Below are positions 26,988 to 36,675 of a DNA stretch of 64,000 nucleotides, one piece after another. Source of the stretch: Mesobacillus jeotgali (lineage in GTDB: Bacteria; Bacillota; Bacilli; Bacillales; Cytobacillaceae). The DNA is taken from positions 3,532,501 through 3,596,500 of the forward strand of contig NZ_CP134494.1 of assembly GCF_031759225.1 (NCBI RefSeq). The letters are read 5' to 3'. The translations under genes were made by a program, and so were the position numbers. Each line of letters starts with the position of its first letter. Position 1 is the first letter of the stretch. The notes under the pieces were generated by a model. It was not told the origin of the DNA, did no database searches, and saw only the letters and a program-made list of their open reading frames with translations.

Positions 26988-27015
26988 AAACCCTCCCGTC
27001 TTCCGGGAGGGTTTT
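26988..27015. terminator. Bidirectional terminator between ytsP and the gamma-lyase gene
   Basis: AAACCCTCCCG (26988-26998) pairs with CGGGAGGGTTT (27004-27014), loop of five bases. Confidence 0.9.
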
Positions 27016-27024
27016 GTTAAAGAA

Positions 27025-28236
27025 CTAAATCGATCCTGATTCCATGGTACTTTCTTTCCTGACAGCCTCGAATGCCGCCTCCAGGTCATCTCTGATATCC
27101 TGCCATGCTTCCAATCCGACAGAAAGCCTGAGCATATTGTCTTTGATACCCATTTTTTCTCTTGCTTCTTTCGGTACCACGGCATGAGTCATTGTCGCCG
27201 GGTGCTGGATCAATGTTTCTGCATCCCCAAGGCTAACCGCAATTTTAATCAGTTTCAGCTTGTTGATGAAGGCCTGCGCTTCCTTTTGTCCTCCCTTGAT
27301 TTTGAAGGAAATAAGGCCGCCCGGCTTGCGCATTTGCTTTTTCGCGATTGCATAATCAGGGTGCTTGGGATCGCCAGGGAAAATGACTTCTTCAACCGCA
27401 GGATGGCCAGAAAGATACTCTGCCAATTTTTCAGCATTGTCACAATGGCGGTCCATCCTTACTGGCAATGTTTTCAGGCCGCGAAGCAACAACCATGCAT
27501 CAAATGGTGAGATGACACCGCCAATGTCCTTTTGCGTCGTCATGGCAATTTTAGACATGATTTCCTTCGGTCCGACTGCTAACCCTGCAATGACATCACC
27601 ATGTCCGCAAATATACTTCGTTGCGCTATGGATAACAAAATCACATCCAAGCTCAAGCGGGTTCTGCAGATAAGGCGAGCTGAATGTATTATCAACAACC
27701 ACCGGAATTCCTTTTTCCCTCGCTACATCCGCGACCATTTCCAGGTCTACAAGTCTCATTGTTGGGTTAATCGGTGTCTCGATATAGATGACTCTTGTCT
27801 CTGGGGTAATGGCAGCCAATACTTCTTCTCTCGTCGACATCATTGAAAAATCATGGTTAATCTCATATTTTTCTTTCATCAGCTGAAGAAGTCCGAACGT
27901 ACACCCATACACTCCCTGTGAGCATAGAATATGGTCTCCGGTACGTGTCAGTGCTACCAATATCGCAGAGACAGCAGCCATCCCTGATGCAAACGCAAGG
28001 GCTTTTTCCCCTTTTTCAATCGTCGCCATCCGTTCTTCCAGCATTGCGACGGTAGGGTTGCCTAAACGTGAATAGATGAACCCTTCCTCTTCGCCCGCGA
28101 AGCGCCTTTCACCCTGTTCAGCGCTATCGAAAGTGAACGTACTAGTTTGAAATAATGGAGGTGCAAGACTCCCCCTGAATTCGTCCGATTTATATCCGGA
28201 ATGGATTACTTCTGTTTCGAATCTTTTCTCTCCCAT
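27025..28236 (-). CDS. Methionine gamma-lyase-like PLP enzyme
   Basis: A 403-residue Cys/Met-metabolism PLP protein. The PLP lysine lies in FVIHSATKYICGHGD (about residue 206), and YSRLGNPT (about 55) and VVVDNTFSSPY are typical of the family. The cysteine in GVYGCTFGLL (about 111) corresponds to the cysteine characteristic of methionine gamma-lyases (C116 in the Pseudomonas enzyme), which favours that activity (methionine to methanethiol, ammonia and 2-oxobutyrate) over cystathionine synthase or beta-lyase. No S-box is visible upstream. AGGAGGAATC precedes the ATG. Confidence 0.8.
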   Translation of the reverse strand: MGEKRFETEVIHSGYKSDEFRGSLAPPLFQTSTFTFDSAEQGERRFAGEEEGFIYSRLGNPTVAMLEERMATIEKGEKALAFASGMAAVSAILVALTRTGDHILCSQGVYGCTFGLLQLMKEKYEINHDFSMMSTREEVLAAITPETRVIYIETPINPTMRLVDLEMVADVAREKGIPVVVDNTFSSPYLQNPLELGCDFVIHSATKYICGHGDVIAGLAVGPKEIMSKIAMTTQKDIGGVISPFDAWLLLRGLKTLPVRMDRHCDNAEKLAEYLSGHPAVEEVIFPGDPKHPDYAIAKKQMRKPGGLISFKIKGGQKEAQAFINKLKLIKIAVSLGDAETLIQHPATMTHAVVPKEAREKMGIKDNMLRLSVGLEAWQDIRDDLEAAFEAVRKESTMESGSI

Positions 28237-28373
28237 TATGATTCCTCCTATATATTCTGTAAACGCTTACAATTTACCCCCATAATCAGGATATGATATT
28301 TGCCTGTTTAATGAAAGTAATTTCTCTCACACCTCAGCAAAAAGTACTGTGACTCATTAAATGAAAAAAGCAC

Positions 28374-30269
28374 TCATTCCTGAGTGCCACTAAAATCAAA
28401 ATTGTTTTCATTCTGGACGACAACTTTATTTTTGCCAGATCCTTTTGCAACATATAAAGCCTGGTCGGCCCTTTTGAACACAGTCTTGGTTGTGTCCTCC
28501 TGTCCCCTGATCCATGTGGATACACCGCATGAAACAGTGACATTCGGGTTCGTGTTCTTCTCTACTTTATCTACAAGCCTATTCGCGATCATCACACCGG
28601 TCTCAAGTGGGGCTCCCGGCAAATAAATCGCCAGCTCTTCTCCTCCCCATCTCGCACCAATGTCCGTGCCGCGGATATTATTGGCAATCTGTCGAGCCAG
28701 CTGAATGAGCACTTCGTCTCCAATCTGATGGCCATACTGATCATTCACACTTTTAAAATTATCGATATCGATTAAAATAAAGGTTCCCTGCTGGTCTTCA
28801 AGCATGGAAAGATTCATTTTTTCATCCAAATATCCGCGAGAATACAGCTTCGTCAAATGATCGGTCACTACCATTTTCTCCAGCTCTTCCCGAAGCATTG
28901 AATTGGTGAAAGCAAGAGTTGAATGGTGAATGAGAGACTGGAGCAGCTTAAATGTATCAAACGCAAAGTGATAAGGGTCTTCATGCATGACGAGCGCAAA
29001 TCCTTTTAATTCACCGCTCTGGATCATCGGAACACCCATTATCGAGTGGAAGTGCAGGGGAGAGTCTTCGCGATCATCAGATATATCTCCAAGGAATAAT
29101 GGCTCCATACCCTGCCTGATTTGATTTGCGACCCTCAATATATAGTTGGAAGCGTCTTTTGAAAAGAAAAAGCTGGTGCTTCCTTTGAGGACGGAGTAAT
29201 CATCATGCTCTTCATCTAGCATAATGAATCCGACTTCCTGGGCATTAAAGGACTTAATGATTTGCCCGCAGATAAATTTCATCGTATCTGTCAGGCGCAA
29301 ACTCGTATTCAGCTGGTGTGAAGTTTCATTGATCAGCTGCAAATCGGCAATCAATTTCCTGGATTGCTCATAAAGCTTGGCATTTTCGAGCGCACTCCCT
29401 GCAGTATTGGCGAGCAGCTTGATAAACTCTACTTCATTTTGCGGGAAAACGAGTGAGTTAGGGGCAATGACCTGCAAAACACCGTAAACCCCCTGCTTTC
29501 CTTTTAAAGGGGCGTACATGATTGAATTTTTATCGATGACTGAATCCTCGAACTGAATCTGCCCGCTTACATATGATTGCATCGCCGTAAGGTTATCGCT
29601 ATCATATTCAAGGTCTCTAACCGGCAGTCCACCATATCCCTTATGGTCATGGGACAACAGCAGGTAATAGGTGAAGGAGGGATATACTTCCCTTAGGGTG
29701 GAGATGATTTCACCCAGCACGGCATCCATATCCATGGTTGAATGGAATTTCTTCGTCACCCTGAATAATTGCTTATACCGTTTTTCTTCCTCCAATGTTT
29801 CAGCCTGGCTTCGCACTTTCTCAATGAACACATTGCATTCAGATGATAGCTTATCGAGGAAGCGATCTGATAAAGAGTTTAGGGTGTCACTGTTCATTTG
29901 AAATCCGAACAGCCCCATTGGTTTTTCATTAGCTTTTAAAACGAGCAGCAATTCATGCTCGGGCATGGATTCTGGATATTTAATGAAGGCATAAGGTTTA
30001 GCTGCGAGTTCATTCACAAGACAATGAGGAAAGGTTTCCAAAACCCTGTCATCACTCGATAGGCGGGTTGTTGTCTCCAGGTACATCTCTTGATTCCATT
30101 CCTGGCAGCTGTAAAAGTCGACCTCATGTGCTTTCAGGAGTTCTTTCAAAATAGCCATCATTTGCGAGAGAACCTCTGAGGAAGAAAAAGAGAATCTGCC
30201 AGTGCTGATCAAATCGAAAAATTTGCTTTTCAGTTCTAATATAATTTCCCGTTCTAATAATTCTTCCAT
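28374..30269 (-). CDS. ytrP: Sensory diguanylate cyclase with GAF domains (YtrP type)
   Basis: A 631-residue soluble protein ending in a GGDEF domain: DHLTKLYSRGYLDEK (about 465), FILIDIDNFKSVNDQYGHQIGD and the active site ARWGGEELAIYLPG (GGEEL, about 555). Two GAF-like segments precede it (about residues 180-310, around GDKNS-type stretches, and 330-450). The GGEEL signature suggests it can make c-di-GMP. ATG 30267-30269 follows CAGGTGATAT. Its position next to rpsD agrees with YtrP of B. subtilis. Confidence 0.87.
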   Translation of the reverse strand: MEELLEREIILELKSKFFDLISTGRFSFSSSEVLSQMMAILKELLKAHEVDFYSCQEWNQEMYLETTTRLSSDDRVLETFPHCLVNELAAKPYAFIKYPESMPEHELLLVLKANEKPMGLFGFQMNSDTLNSLSDRFLDKLSSECNVFIEKVRSQAETLEEEKRYKQLFRVTKKFHSTMDMDAVLGEIISTLREVYPSFTYYLLLSHDHKGYGGLPVRDLEYDSDNLTAMQSYVSGQIQFEDSVIDKNSIMYAPLKGKQGVYGVLQVIAPNSLVFPQNEVEFIKLLANTAGSALENAKLYEQSRKLIADLQLINETSHQLNTSLRLTDTMKFICGQIIKSFNAQEVGFIMLDEEHDDYSVLKGSTSFFFSKDASNYILRVANQIRQGMEPLFLGDISDDREDSPLHFHSIMGVPMIQSGELKGFALVMHEDPYHFAFDTFKLLQSLIHHSTLAFTNSMLREELEKMVVTDHLTKLYSRGYLDEKMNLSMLEDQQGTFILIDIDNFKSVNDQYGHQIGDEVLIQLARQIANNIRGTDIGARWGGEELAIYLPGAPLETGVMIANRLVDKVEKNTNPNVTVSCGVSTWIRGQEDTTKTVFKRADQALYVAKGSGKNKVVVQNENNFDFSGTQE

Positions 30270-30502
30270 ATATATCACCTGTTTTAAAATCACTTAACAG
30301 CGATTTGTAAGTAGCTGTTTTGACAGGCAGCAGCCTGAATAAACGAACATGATCCATCACGTGGCAAGGCAATATCCAAATATTTGAAAAATAAAACAAT
30401 TACTATTCATTATACCATAGACCTAGTAAAATAGTATGATATAAAAGGCAAACTTTTTAGCAAAGAAAGCTAGATAAAAAAGGAATGAATTTTAATATAC
30501 CC

Positions 30503-30532
30503 TTGACTTTTCCCGAACAAAAATTATATAAT
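30503..30532 (+). promoter_or_regulatory. Sigma-A promoter of rpsD
   Basis: TTGACT at 30503-30508 and TATAAT at 30527-30532 with an 18-bp spacer, about 190 bp before the rpsD start. Confidence 0.75.
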
Positions 30533-30544
30533 ACTCTTTGTGTA

Positions 30545-30700
30545 AAATATCGCAGCCTATGTGGTCTACATTATGTATGTATTTTGTTCCTCAAACCAGG
30601 TTTGATGGTGTATCTCGTAACCCGCTGCTGCTAGGGCGAAGGTACATGAAAACAAAATACCCATAAATGTTCAATCACAATCTGTTTTTATTTTACAAAA
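30545..30700 (+). promoter_or_regulatory. Probable rpsD leader (S4 autoregulation)
   Basis: Between the promoter and rpsD lies an untranslated leader of about 180 bases with several dyads, for example CAAACCAGGTTTG (30592-30604), and flanking copies of AAATA and of TATTTTG. In B. subtilis free S4 represses rpsD through its leader; I infer the same here from position. No structure model was computed. Confidence 0.5.
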
Positions 30701-30723
30701 TAAAAACTAAGGAGGAGTCATTC

Positions 30724-31326
30724 ATGGCTCGTTATACCGGCCCAAGCTGGAAACTATCCCGCCGTCTTGGAATTTCACTAAGCGGTACAGGTAAAGAATT
30801 AGAAAAACGCCCTTACGCACCAGGTCCTCATGGTCCTAACCAGCGTAAAAAGCTTTCCGAATACGGATTGCAACTTCAAGAGAAGCAAAAGCTTCGCCAC
30901 ATGTACGGAGTTACTGAGCGCCAGTTCCGTAACTTGTTCGACAAAGCAGGCAAAATGCCTGGTAAGCACGGCGAAAACTTCATGATTCTTCTTGAAGCTC
31001 GCCTTGACAACGTTGTTTACCGTCTTGGTCTTGCTCGCACACGTCGTGCAGCTCGCCAGTTAGTAAACCACGGCCACATCATGGTTGATGGCGCACGCGT
31101 AGATATCCCATCTTACCGCGTAGCTCCTGGCCAGACAATCACACTTCGTGAAAAGTCTCGCAACCTTGATGTAGTTAAAGAAGCAATCGAAGTAAACAAC
31201 TTCGTACCTGACTTCTTGACTTTCGATGCAGACAAGCTAGAAGGAACTTTCACTCGTATGCCTGAGCGTTCAGAACTTCCAGCTGAAATCAACGAAGCTC
31301 TTATCGTTGAATTCTACTCTCGTTAA
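30724..31326 (+). CDS. rpsD: 30S ribosomal protein S4
   Basis: A 200-residue S4, a primary 16S rRNA-binding protein that starts assembly of the 30S body. It begins [16 protein letters not shown], and has the S4 RNA-binding domain [20 protein letters not shown] (about 90-110; quoted in part: [17 protein letters not shown]). ATG 30724 follows AAGGAGGAG. Codon use is that of a highly expressed gene. It is the last recognisable core gene; the accessory island begins after its terminator. Confidence 0.98.
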   Translation: MARYTGPSWKLSRRLGISLSGTGKELEKRPYAPGPHGPNQRKKLSEYGLQLQEKQKLRHMYGVTERQFRNLFDKAGKMPGKHGENFMILLEARLDNVVYRLGLARTRRAARQLVNHGHIMVDGARVDIPSYRVAPGQTITLREKSRNLDVVKEAIEVNNFVPDFLTFDADKLEGTFTRMPERSELPAEINEALIVEFYSR

Positions 31327-31355
31327 TTAATATGCTTTGTAAATAGCATATTCAA

Positions 31356-31400
31356 AAACCCTAGAAACCTTGATATATCAATGGTTCTAGGGTTTTTTGT
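31356..31400 (+). terminator. Terminator behind rpsD
   Basis: AAACCCTAGAA-A-CC pairs with GG-T-TTCTAGGGTTT (arms 31356-31369 and 31383-31396) followed by TTTTG. A smaller dyad AATATGCT/AGCATATT lies just before it (31329-31352). Confidence 0.85.
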
Positions 31401-31429
31401 TTATTTTCTGCTTTGTAGAATAATGTATT

Positions 31430-31451
31430 CTCCCCCAACGATCTGGGGGAG
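31430..31451. repeat. Hairpin at the edge of the island
   Basis: CTCCCCCA (31430-31437) and TGGGGGAG (31444-31451) are perfect complements around a 6-base loop, in otherwise AT-rich sequence. No T-run follows directly; function unknown. Confidence 0.5.
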
Positions 31452-31546
31452 GTTTTGGGGGGACGTTTTTAAAAAAAATAAAAACATTTGTGGACAGACG
31501 CTTAACTAAATTTAAAAATGTAGATTATCTAAAGGAGATCAGTAAA

Positions 31547-32014
31547 ATGGAAAATGAAATTCTCGATAAATTCCTCAACTTATATAAAGGAACACCAGAA
31601 GAAGAATATGCATTGAAATTAGGTAATCAAATAAATGCAATGATACTTGAAATTCAAAATAACCATTCAAACTTGATTAAAAAATATTTCGATGCTTTTA
31701 ATGAATCAAACGAGTACTATAAAAACGAGACCACTCAATTACATAAAGAATTAGCCAATTCAATTCCCAAAGATTTGTACGAAAAAGCAGTAGAAAATGA
31801 AAAACGGAGTCAAGAAATTATAAGCATCATAGACAATGAAATATATACTCGTATCAATCACTTTTTATACAAATCAGCAAATGCTGCTACTAAGGGTGAA
31901 CCCACGGGCAACTATGAATTTGTTATTAAAGAATTAATAAGTTTACGGGATATGATTAAATATAGAAAGGAAAGTATTGAATATAAAAAAGAGAATTTAA
32001 GGGTGTATAAATAA
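31547..32014 (+). CDS. Coiled-coil protein of unknown function, 155 aa
   Basis: Not recognised. The product, beginning MENEILDKFLNLYKGTPEEE, is almost wholly helical by composition, with heptad-like patterns from residue 30 to the end, and has no membrane segment or cysteine. ATG 31547 follows AAAGGAGATC; the longer frame from GTG 31490 has no ribosome site. Its AT-rich codon use contrasts with rpsD next door, so it belongs to the island. Confidence 0.6.
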   Translation: MENEILDKFLNLYKGTPEEEYALKLGNQINAMILEIQNNHSNLIKKYFDAFNESNEYYKNETTQLHKELANSIPKDLYEKAVENEKRSQEIISIIDNEIYTRINHFLYKSANAATKGEPTGNYEFVIKELISLRDMIKYRKESIEYKKENLRVYK

Positions 32015-32382
32015 TTTTGTGTCAGTCTTTGACAATCATTTTTCTGCACTTTGTAAAGTTCTTATCTAATTCTCTATTGTAAGGGAATGGCAGAGTAAGG
32101 AGAATAATAATTTACAAAGTTATGGTAATTAAAATATAAAAAGCCAAATTTCTCAGTATTGTAATTGAGAAATTTGGCCTTAGTTACTTCATTAAAGCGC
32201 CCGATTGTGGGAAATCTTAATATAAAAGAAAGAATATTTCTTTATTGTGCTAATACTTCCTTGATATTTTTGACGTTATGTTCTGTTAATGCATTTATTG
32301 AAAATTTTTTGTCCTTAAAGGGTTTGTTATATCAAATGGAGAAATACTTACTAATCTGTATATATCTTTAGGTGGGATTATT
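32015..32382. other. Intergenic region with one long hairpin
   Basis: No convincing gene is seen here. CCAAATTTCTCA (32147-32158) and TGAGAAATTTGG (32167-32178) form a long stem with T-runs only on the minus strand, so it could end leftward transcripts coming from the mer-like unit at 32.8 kb. Confidence 0.5.
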
Positions 32383-32601
32383 ATGAAACAAGATTATAAC
32401 ACAAAAAAAATTCAGTCGAATTATAGAAAGCAACAACAAGATAACGATTCGAAAAAAAATACTAAGGAGATAATTTTCACTGCTCTTATCCTTATCTTAA
32501 TACTGCTTTTATTTCTTCTTTTAGACTATGATCCAGATCCGAATAAAGATGTTATCATTAAAGAGGTAGATATTAGTGAGGTAGAATTTAACGATAACTA
32601 G
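32383..32601 (+). CDS. Small single-span membrane protein, 72 aa
   Basis: Not recognised. A basic, Gln/Asn-rich N-terminus (about 28 residues), one hydrophobic helix (IIFTALILILILLLFLLL) and an acidic C-terminus (DYDPDPNKD...VEFNDN). By the positive-inside rule the tail would be outside the cell. GGTGGGATT precedes the ATG. Confidence 0.5.
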   Translation: MKQDYNTKKIQSNYRKQQQDNDSKKNTKEIIFTALILILILLLFLLLDYDPDPNKDVIIKEVDISEVEFNDN

Positions 32602-32767
32602 TGTCCATTAATCCCGATTAGTAGACATTTTTTGTTAATTCTAGTAAGTTTTTAAATAGACCTGTCCAAGTCCTATTGTGTTATATAAGTTACCCCTGTT
32701 ATTTGAATTAGAAAAAATGCCTTACATCCAGTTGAAACAAAGCGCCCTTTAATTGAGTATATACAGG

Positions 32768-33226
32768 TTAGGTTAGTTCTTTGATATAGCTTGTAACATT
32801 TGCCAAGCAACAACTACCTTGAGGGTTATTCACATCACAACCACATCGGTTTTCCTTTATGTTCTCTCGAATATGTTCTACTGGATTAGGAGTAAGGCCT
32901 TTTTCTACGTATTCCTTTATTTTCTCTTTTGTCCAATCAAAACAATAACAAATTGGTGTAGTTACTGAGGCATCTTTTTGATGAACGACCACCTTTATGT
33001 CAGATAAAAGGTACTCTTTATTATTCGTATCAAAATAGACTACATCACAATCTTTGGTTGAACAAAAATAGTGATTTTCTTTAGCATTTAATGTTTCTAA
33101 TGCAGATGGTTTAAGCATTGATTTTAATGTTATCAACTTTACATTTTTAGATCTATTTTTACAAGATGGACACTTTACAACATTTTCATTTTTAATTTCT
33201 TTAGTGTTATTACAACAATCTGACAT
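32768..33226 (-). CDS. Cysteine-rich metallochaperone-like protein (CopZ zinc-domain type), copy 1
   Basis: A protein of about 152 residues with four cysteine clusters: an N-terminal CC, CPSCKN (about 19), CSTKDCD (about 50-56), CYC (about 92) and a C-terminal CGCDVNNPQGSCCL. This pattern matches the N-terminal zinc/[2Fe-2S] domain of CopZ-type chaperones (zf-CopZ plus a BFD-like part). It should bind metal in the cytoplasm; the partner is unknown. It starts 40 bases after merR and is most probably in the same unit, so it would be induced by Hg(II). ATG 33224-33226 is preferred over ATG 33229 by analogy with the second copy. Confidence 0.7.
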   Translation of the reverse strand: MSDCCNNTKEIKNENVVKCPSCKNRSKNVKLITLKSMLKPSALETLNAKENHYFCSTKDCDVVYFDTNNKEYLLSDIKVVVHQKDASVTTPICYCFDWTKEKIKEYVEKGLTPNPVEHIRENIKENRCGCDVNNPQGSCCLANVTSYIKELT

Positions 33227-33269
33227 CATTCTCCCACCTTATTATGATACATATTTTGTGCTATCTTTT

Positions 33270-33665
33270 CTAATTCATCAAAGTTTCAATAATAGGACAT
33301 TCATGTAGAGATTTTTCATCAGGACAACAATCTTTTAAATTAATTAGCATGTGTTCGATTCTTTTTAAATCCTTAATTTTCTTTTGAACTTCATCAATTT
33401 TATGAACAACAAAATCATACATATCCTTACATCGTTCGTCGTCTTTATCAACAACTCCAAGTAGTTTATCGATCTCGGCTAAAGAAAAACCTAAATCTTG
33501 CATTCGTTTAATAAATTGTAGGCGATCCACAGACTCTTCTGGATACATCCTATATCCAGCTTTTGTCCGAGAAGGTTCCGAAAGGAGACCCAATCTTTCG
33601 TAATATCTTATAGTTTCTTTATTGACCCCACACCTTTCTGCAAGTTCACTAATGCGATAATTCAT
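33270..33665 (-). CDS. merR: Hg(II)-responsive MerR regulator
   Basis: A 131-residue MerR-family activator/repressor. The N-terminal winged helix reads ISELAERCGVNKETIRYYERLGLL, followed by a dimer helix. Cysteines C79 (DERCKDMYDF), C114 (LKDCCPDE) and C123 (HECPIIETLM) fall exactly on the three Hg(II) ligands of the Bacillus MerR. ATG 33663-33665 follows GAGGTGAAT. No merA or mer transporter occurs nearby; the only candidate target is the chaperone-like gene downstream, which makes this an orphan regulator. Confidence 0.88.
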   Translation of the reverse strand: MNYRISELAERCGVNKETIRYYERLGLLSEPSRTKAGYRMYPEESVDRLQFIKRMQDLGFSLAEIDKLLGVVDKDDERCKDMYDFVVHKIDEVQKKIKDLKRIEHMLINLKDCCPDEKSLHECPIIETLMN

Positions 33666-33683
33666 TTCATTCACCTCAGATAA

Positions 33684-33719
33684 ATTATAAACCCTGTACC
33701 ATAGTACAGGGTAAAGAGT
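33684..33719 (-). promoter_or_regulatory. mer-type operator and promoter
   Basis: ACCCTGTAC (33691-33699) and GTACAGGGT (33704-33712) are perfect 9-bp complements 4 bp apart. On the minus strand the dyad lies between TTTACC and TATAAT, spaced about 19-20 bp, the overlong spacer typical of MerR-activated promoters. Confidence 0.85.
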
Positions 33720-33758
33720 AAAAGGTAATTTTGAAATTTTTAATTTGCTCAAACATAA

Positions 33759-34379
33759 TCAACTAACTTTACTAATTATTATTTTTCTGTACATTCCATT
33801 CATCATTACATTTTTATCTTCGTTTATCATTAGATTTATACTATTTCTACGGTACAGATCTTCAAAATTCAATCCAATATCTGTTCCTAATACTTTTATT
33901 AGTGGTCTAAGAAGCTTTTTTGAAAAAGATAATTTATGTTCTTCAGATACGAATTTGTCAAAAATAATTATTTTGCCTCCTTTTCTTAAAACCCTCGTCA
34001 TTTCTGTTAAACACTTATCTGCATCAGGCACTACAGAAAGAATTAGACTAGCAACTACATAATCAAATGTTTCATTATCAAACTCCATATTTTGAGCATC
34101 CATTTCTATGAATTTAATAGGTGAATTTTTAAATTTCGCACTTGCCTTTTTAAGCATATCAGGTGAAAAATCAATTGCCTTTATATCTAAATCAGATTGA
34201 GTTATTAACTCTAAATCAGCACCTGTTCCTACACCAACAAAAAGTACCTTTTGATTACTATGAAAGGGGATATCTAGAAATATTTGTCTGCGTGCATTTA
34301 AAAAAACACCCGAATTAAAAATCTTATCATAAATTGGAGACCAAATTTTATAAATCACTCGATTCCAAGAATTATTCAT
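33759..34379 (-). CDS. Class I SAM-dependent methyltransferase
   Basis: A 206-residue methyltransferase of the UbiE/Methyltransf_11 type: SAM motif I is VLFVGVGTGADLE (about 47-59), motif II DFSPDMLKKA, and VASLILSVVPDADKCL is the post-motif region. The substrate is not evident. Such genes are found in metal-resistance islands; small-molecule or lipid methylation are both possible. ATG 34377-34379 is preferred over GTG 34388 as GGAAGTGAAG lies before it. It stands between cadA and merR, all on the minus strand. Confidence 0.75.
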   Translation of the reverse strand: MNNSWNRVIYKIWSPIYDKIFNSGVFLNARRQIFLDIPFHSNQKVLFVGVGTGADLELITQSDLDIKAIDFSPDMLKKASAKFKNSPIKFIEMDAQNMEFDNETFDYVVASLILSVVPDADKCLTEMTRVLRKGGKIIIFDKFVSEEHKLSFSKKLLRPLIKVLGTDIGLNFEDLYRRNSINLMINEDKNVMMNGMYRKIIISKVS

Positions 34380-34495
34380 TATCTTCACTTCCGAATGACT
34401 GAATTTAAATATCCTTTAAGAGTATCCCTTTTTTAAAAACAAGAAGGGCGAAAAATCACATTGAAGCATCATACCTTTTCATTCAGTAAGAAATC

Positions 34496-34531
34496 ATATA
34501 AAGGGATAATAAAACCATTATCCCTTTATAT
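34496..34531 (-). terminator. Terminator behind cadA
   Basis: A perfect 15-bp stem, ATATAAAGGGATAAT with its complement at 34517-34531, six-base loop; no long T-run but the stem base is AT-rich. Confidence 0.7.
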
Positions 34532-34542
34532 GAAACAGTATT

Positions 34543-36675
34543 TTATTCTTTAACTTTTAATAATCGTAAGCTGTTTAAAGTTACAAGCAATGTTGCCCCC
34601 ATATCGGCAAATATAGCTATCCATAACGTTAACCAACCCGGTACAACTAAAAGTAAAGCAATAGCTTTAACTACTAGAGAGAAGGTAATATTTTGCTTAA
34701 TGGTTCTCAATGCTTTTCGACTTAGTTTCATCGTAAACGGTAATTTACTTAAATCATCTGACATTAAAGCAATATCGGCTGTTTCAAGTGCTGTATCCGT
34801 TCCAGCTCCACCCATTGCAACCCCAACTGTTGATGCCGCAAGAGCTGGAGCATCATTTACTCCATCTCCAACCATCGCCACACTATGATACTTTTCGCGA
34901 AGTTGTTTAATATAGTTCAATTTATCTTCTGGAAGGAGATCGGCCTTAATATCAGATACACCAACCTCTTTACCAATTGCTTCTGCTGTACGTTGGTTAT
35001 CACCAGTAAGCATAACAGTTTTTTCAATTCCTAGTTGATGAAGTTTTTGAATAACTTCTTTAGATGTTTTTCTTACTTGATCAGCCACAGCAATTAAACA
35101 GAGAATTGCGTTGACGGTTCCAAGAATCATGACCGTTTTTCCTTGTGTTTGTAGGGTTGAAATTTGTTCAGAAATGGTTTTATCTATACCATTTGGAAGA
35201 ATTTCTTCAAACATACTAGGACTTCCTACATAATACATCTCGTCCTTAACTTTTGCTTTTATACCCTTACCAGTTATAGATTGAAAATCTTCAACAGATA
35301 CTTCATTATAATTTAATCCGTTTGCTTCTGCTTTTTTCATAATTGCTGAAGCAAGTGGATGTTGTGATCCTTTTTCCAACGCTGCTGTGATGGTCAATAA
35401 CTCATTTTCATTTCCGCCAAATGTTACGATTTCTGTTACTGCTGGAACCCCTTTTGTTAATGTTCCTGTTTTATCAAAAGCAATAACCTTCAATGCACCG
35501 GCTTCTTCTAGGTGGATTCCACCTTTGATTAAAACACCATTTCTTGCTGCGTTTCCTATTGCGGTCACAACAGAAACAGGCGTAGAAACAACTAATGCAC
35601 AAGGACAACCAACGACTAGTACGGATAACCCTTGATATATCCATTCGCTCCAATCTCCGCCAAATAATGGTGGGACAATAGCGATTAAAAAGGCTAATAC
35701 AACAATTGCCGGAGTATAATATTTGGCAAATTTATCAACAAATGCTTGAGAAGGAGCGCGTTCTGCCTGAGCTTCTTCTACTAAATGAATTATTTTCGAA
35801 AGAGTAGTATCTTCCACTAATTTAGTTACTTTTACTTCTAATAATCCTTCTTCGTTCAAAGTACCAGCGAATACTTCATCATCAATGGTCTTTGTCACCG
35901 GGACAGATTCACCTGTAATCGCAGCTTGGTTTAAGGTAGATGTCCCTTTTACAACGATTCCATCCATAGCCAACTTTTGACCCGGTTTCACGATCATAAT
36001 GTCGCCTACTTGAATGTCATCAACGCTAATCATTAACTCTTGATTTCCACGTCGTATTAAAGCTTCCTTTGGAGCTATATCCATCAAGGACTCAATGGAT
36101 TGACGAGCTTTGTCCATAGAATAGCGTTCTAAAGCTTCACTAATGGCAAAGAGAATAACAACTGTTGCTCCTTCTCCCCATTCACCAATTAATGCAGCCC
36201 CAATAATAGCGATTGTCATAAGAGTATTCATATCAAACTTAAATCTGCTTAGATTTTTAAAGCCTTTAATAAATAAGGAGTAGCCACCAATTAATATAGA
36301 TGCCGCATATCCGATTGTTGGTACAATATGACCTTCTCCGAGTTGTTCTCCTAATAACCAACTAACGATTAATAATAGGGCTGAAATATACACTTTAACG
36401 TTTTCTTTTTGCTTCCAAAAAGGTTCACGTTCTACTTTTTGTGCTTTTTCATCTCGTAATTTTAAGTTATCAAAAGCTCCTGCTTTTTCAAGCGCTTCAA
36501 CCGTTGTATTTCCTACAACTGTTATTTTAGCAGCACCAAAATTAACTTGTGCATCCAAAACGCCATCCAGACGTTTCACGTTCTCTTCGAACGTTTTTGA
36601 ACAGTCTGCTCAGGTGAGTCCTTGAACTCTGTAAGTTTTAGCTTCTTGGTTGTTTATTTTAGCTTGTTCAGACAT
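34543..36675 (-). pseudogene. cadA: Cadmium/zinc P1B-type ATPase CadA with in-frame TGA at codon 22
   Basis: Read with TGA as a sense codon the frame gives 710 residues, the normal CadA length. It exports Cd(II), Zn(II) or Pb(II). The transporter core is intact: [27 protein letters not shown] (CPC metal site), [11 protein letters not shown] and [12 protein letters not shown]. The N-terminal metal-binding domain reads RVQGLT, TGA (36610-36612), ADC: the stop replaces the first cysteine of CxxC. Downstream, GTG 36577-36579 could restart translation and give a 678-residue ATPase without this motif. The ATG (36673-36675) overlaps the cadC stop. The odd codon may be a mutation, a sequencing error or, less likely, selenocysteine. 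Since the core may still be made, pseudogene is a cautious label. Confidence 0.8.

Noticed and set aside
31490..31546. Longer start for the gene at 31547
   Set aside because: The GTG at 31490 has no ribosome site, whereas AAAGGAG precedes ATG 31547.
32165..32371. 68-codon plus-strand open frame
   Set aside because: No ribosome site, begins in the arm of a hairpin and shows no protein-like conservation pattern that I recognise.
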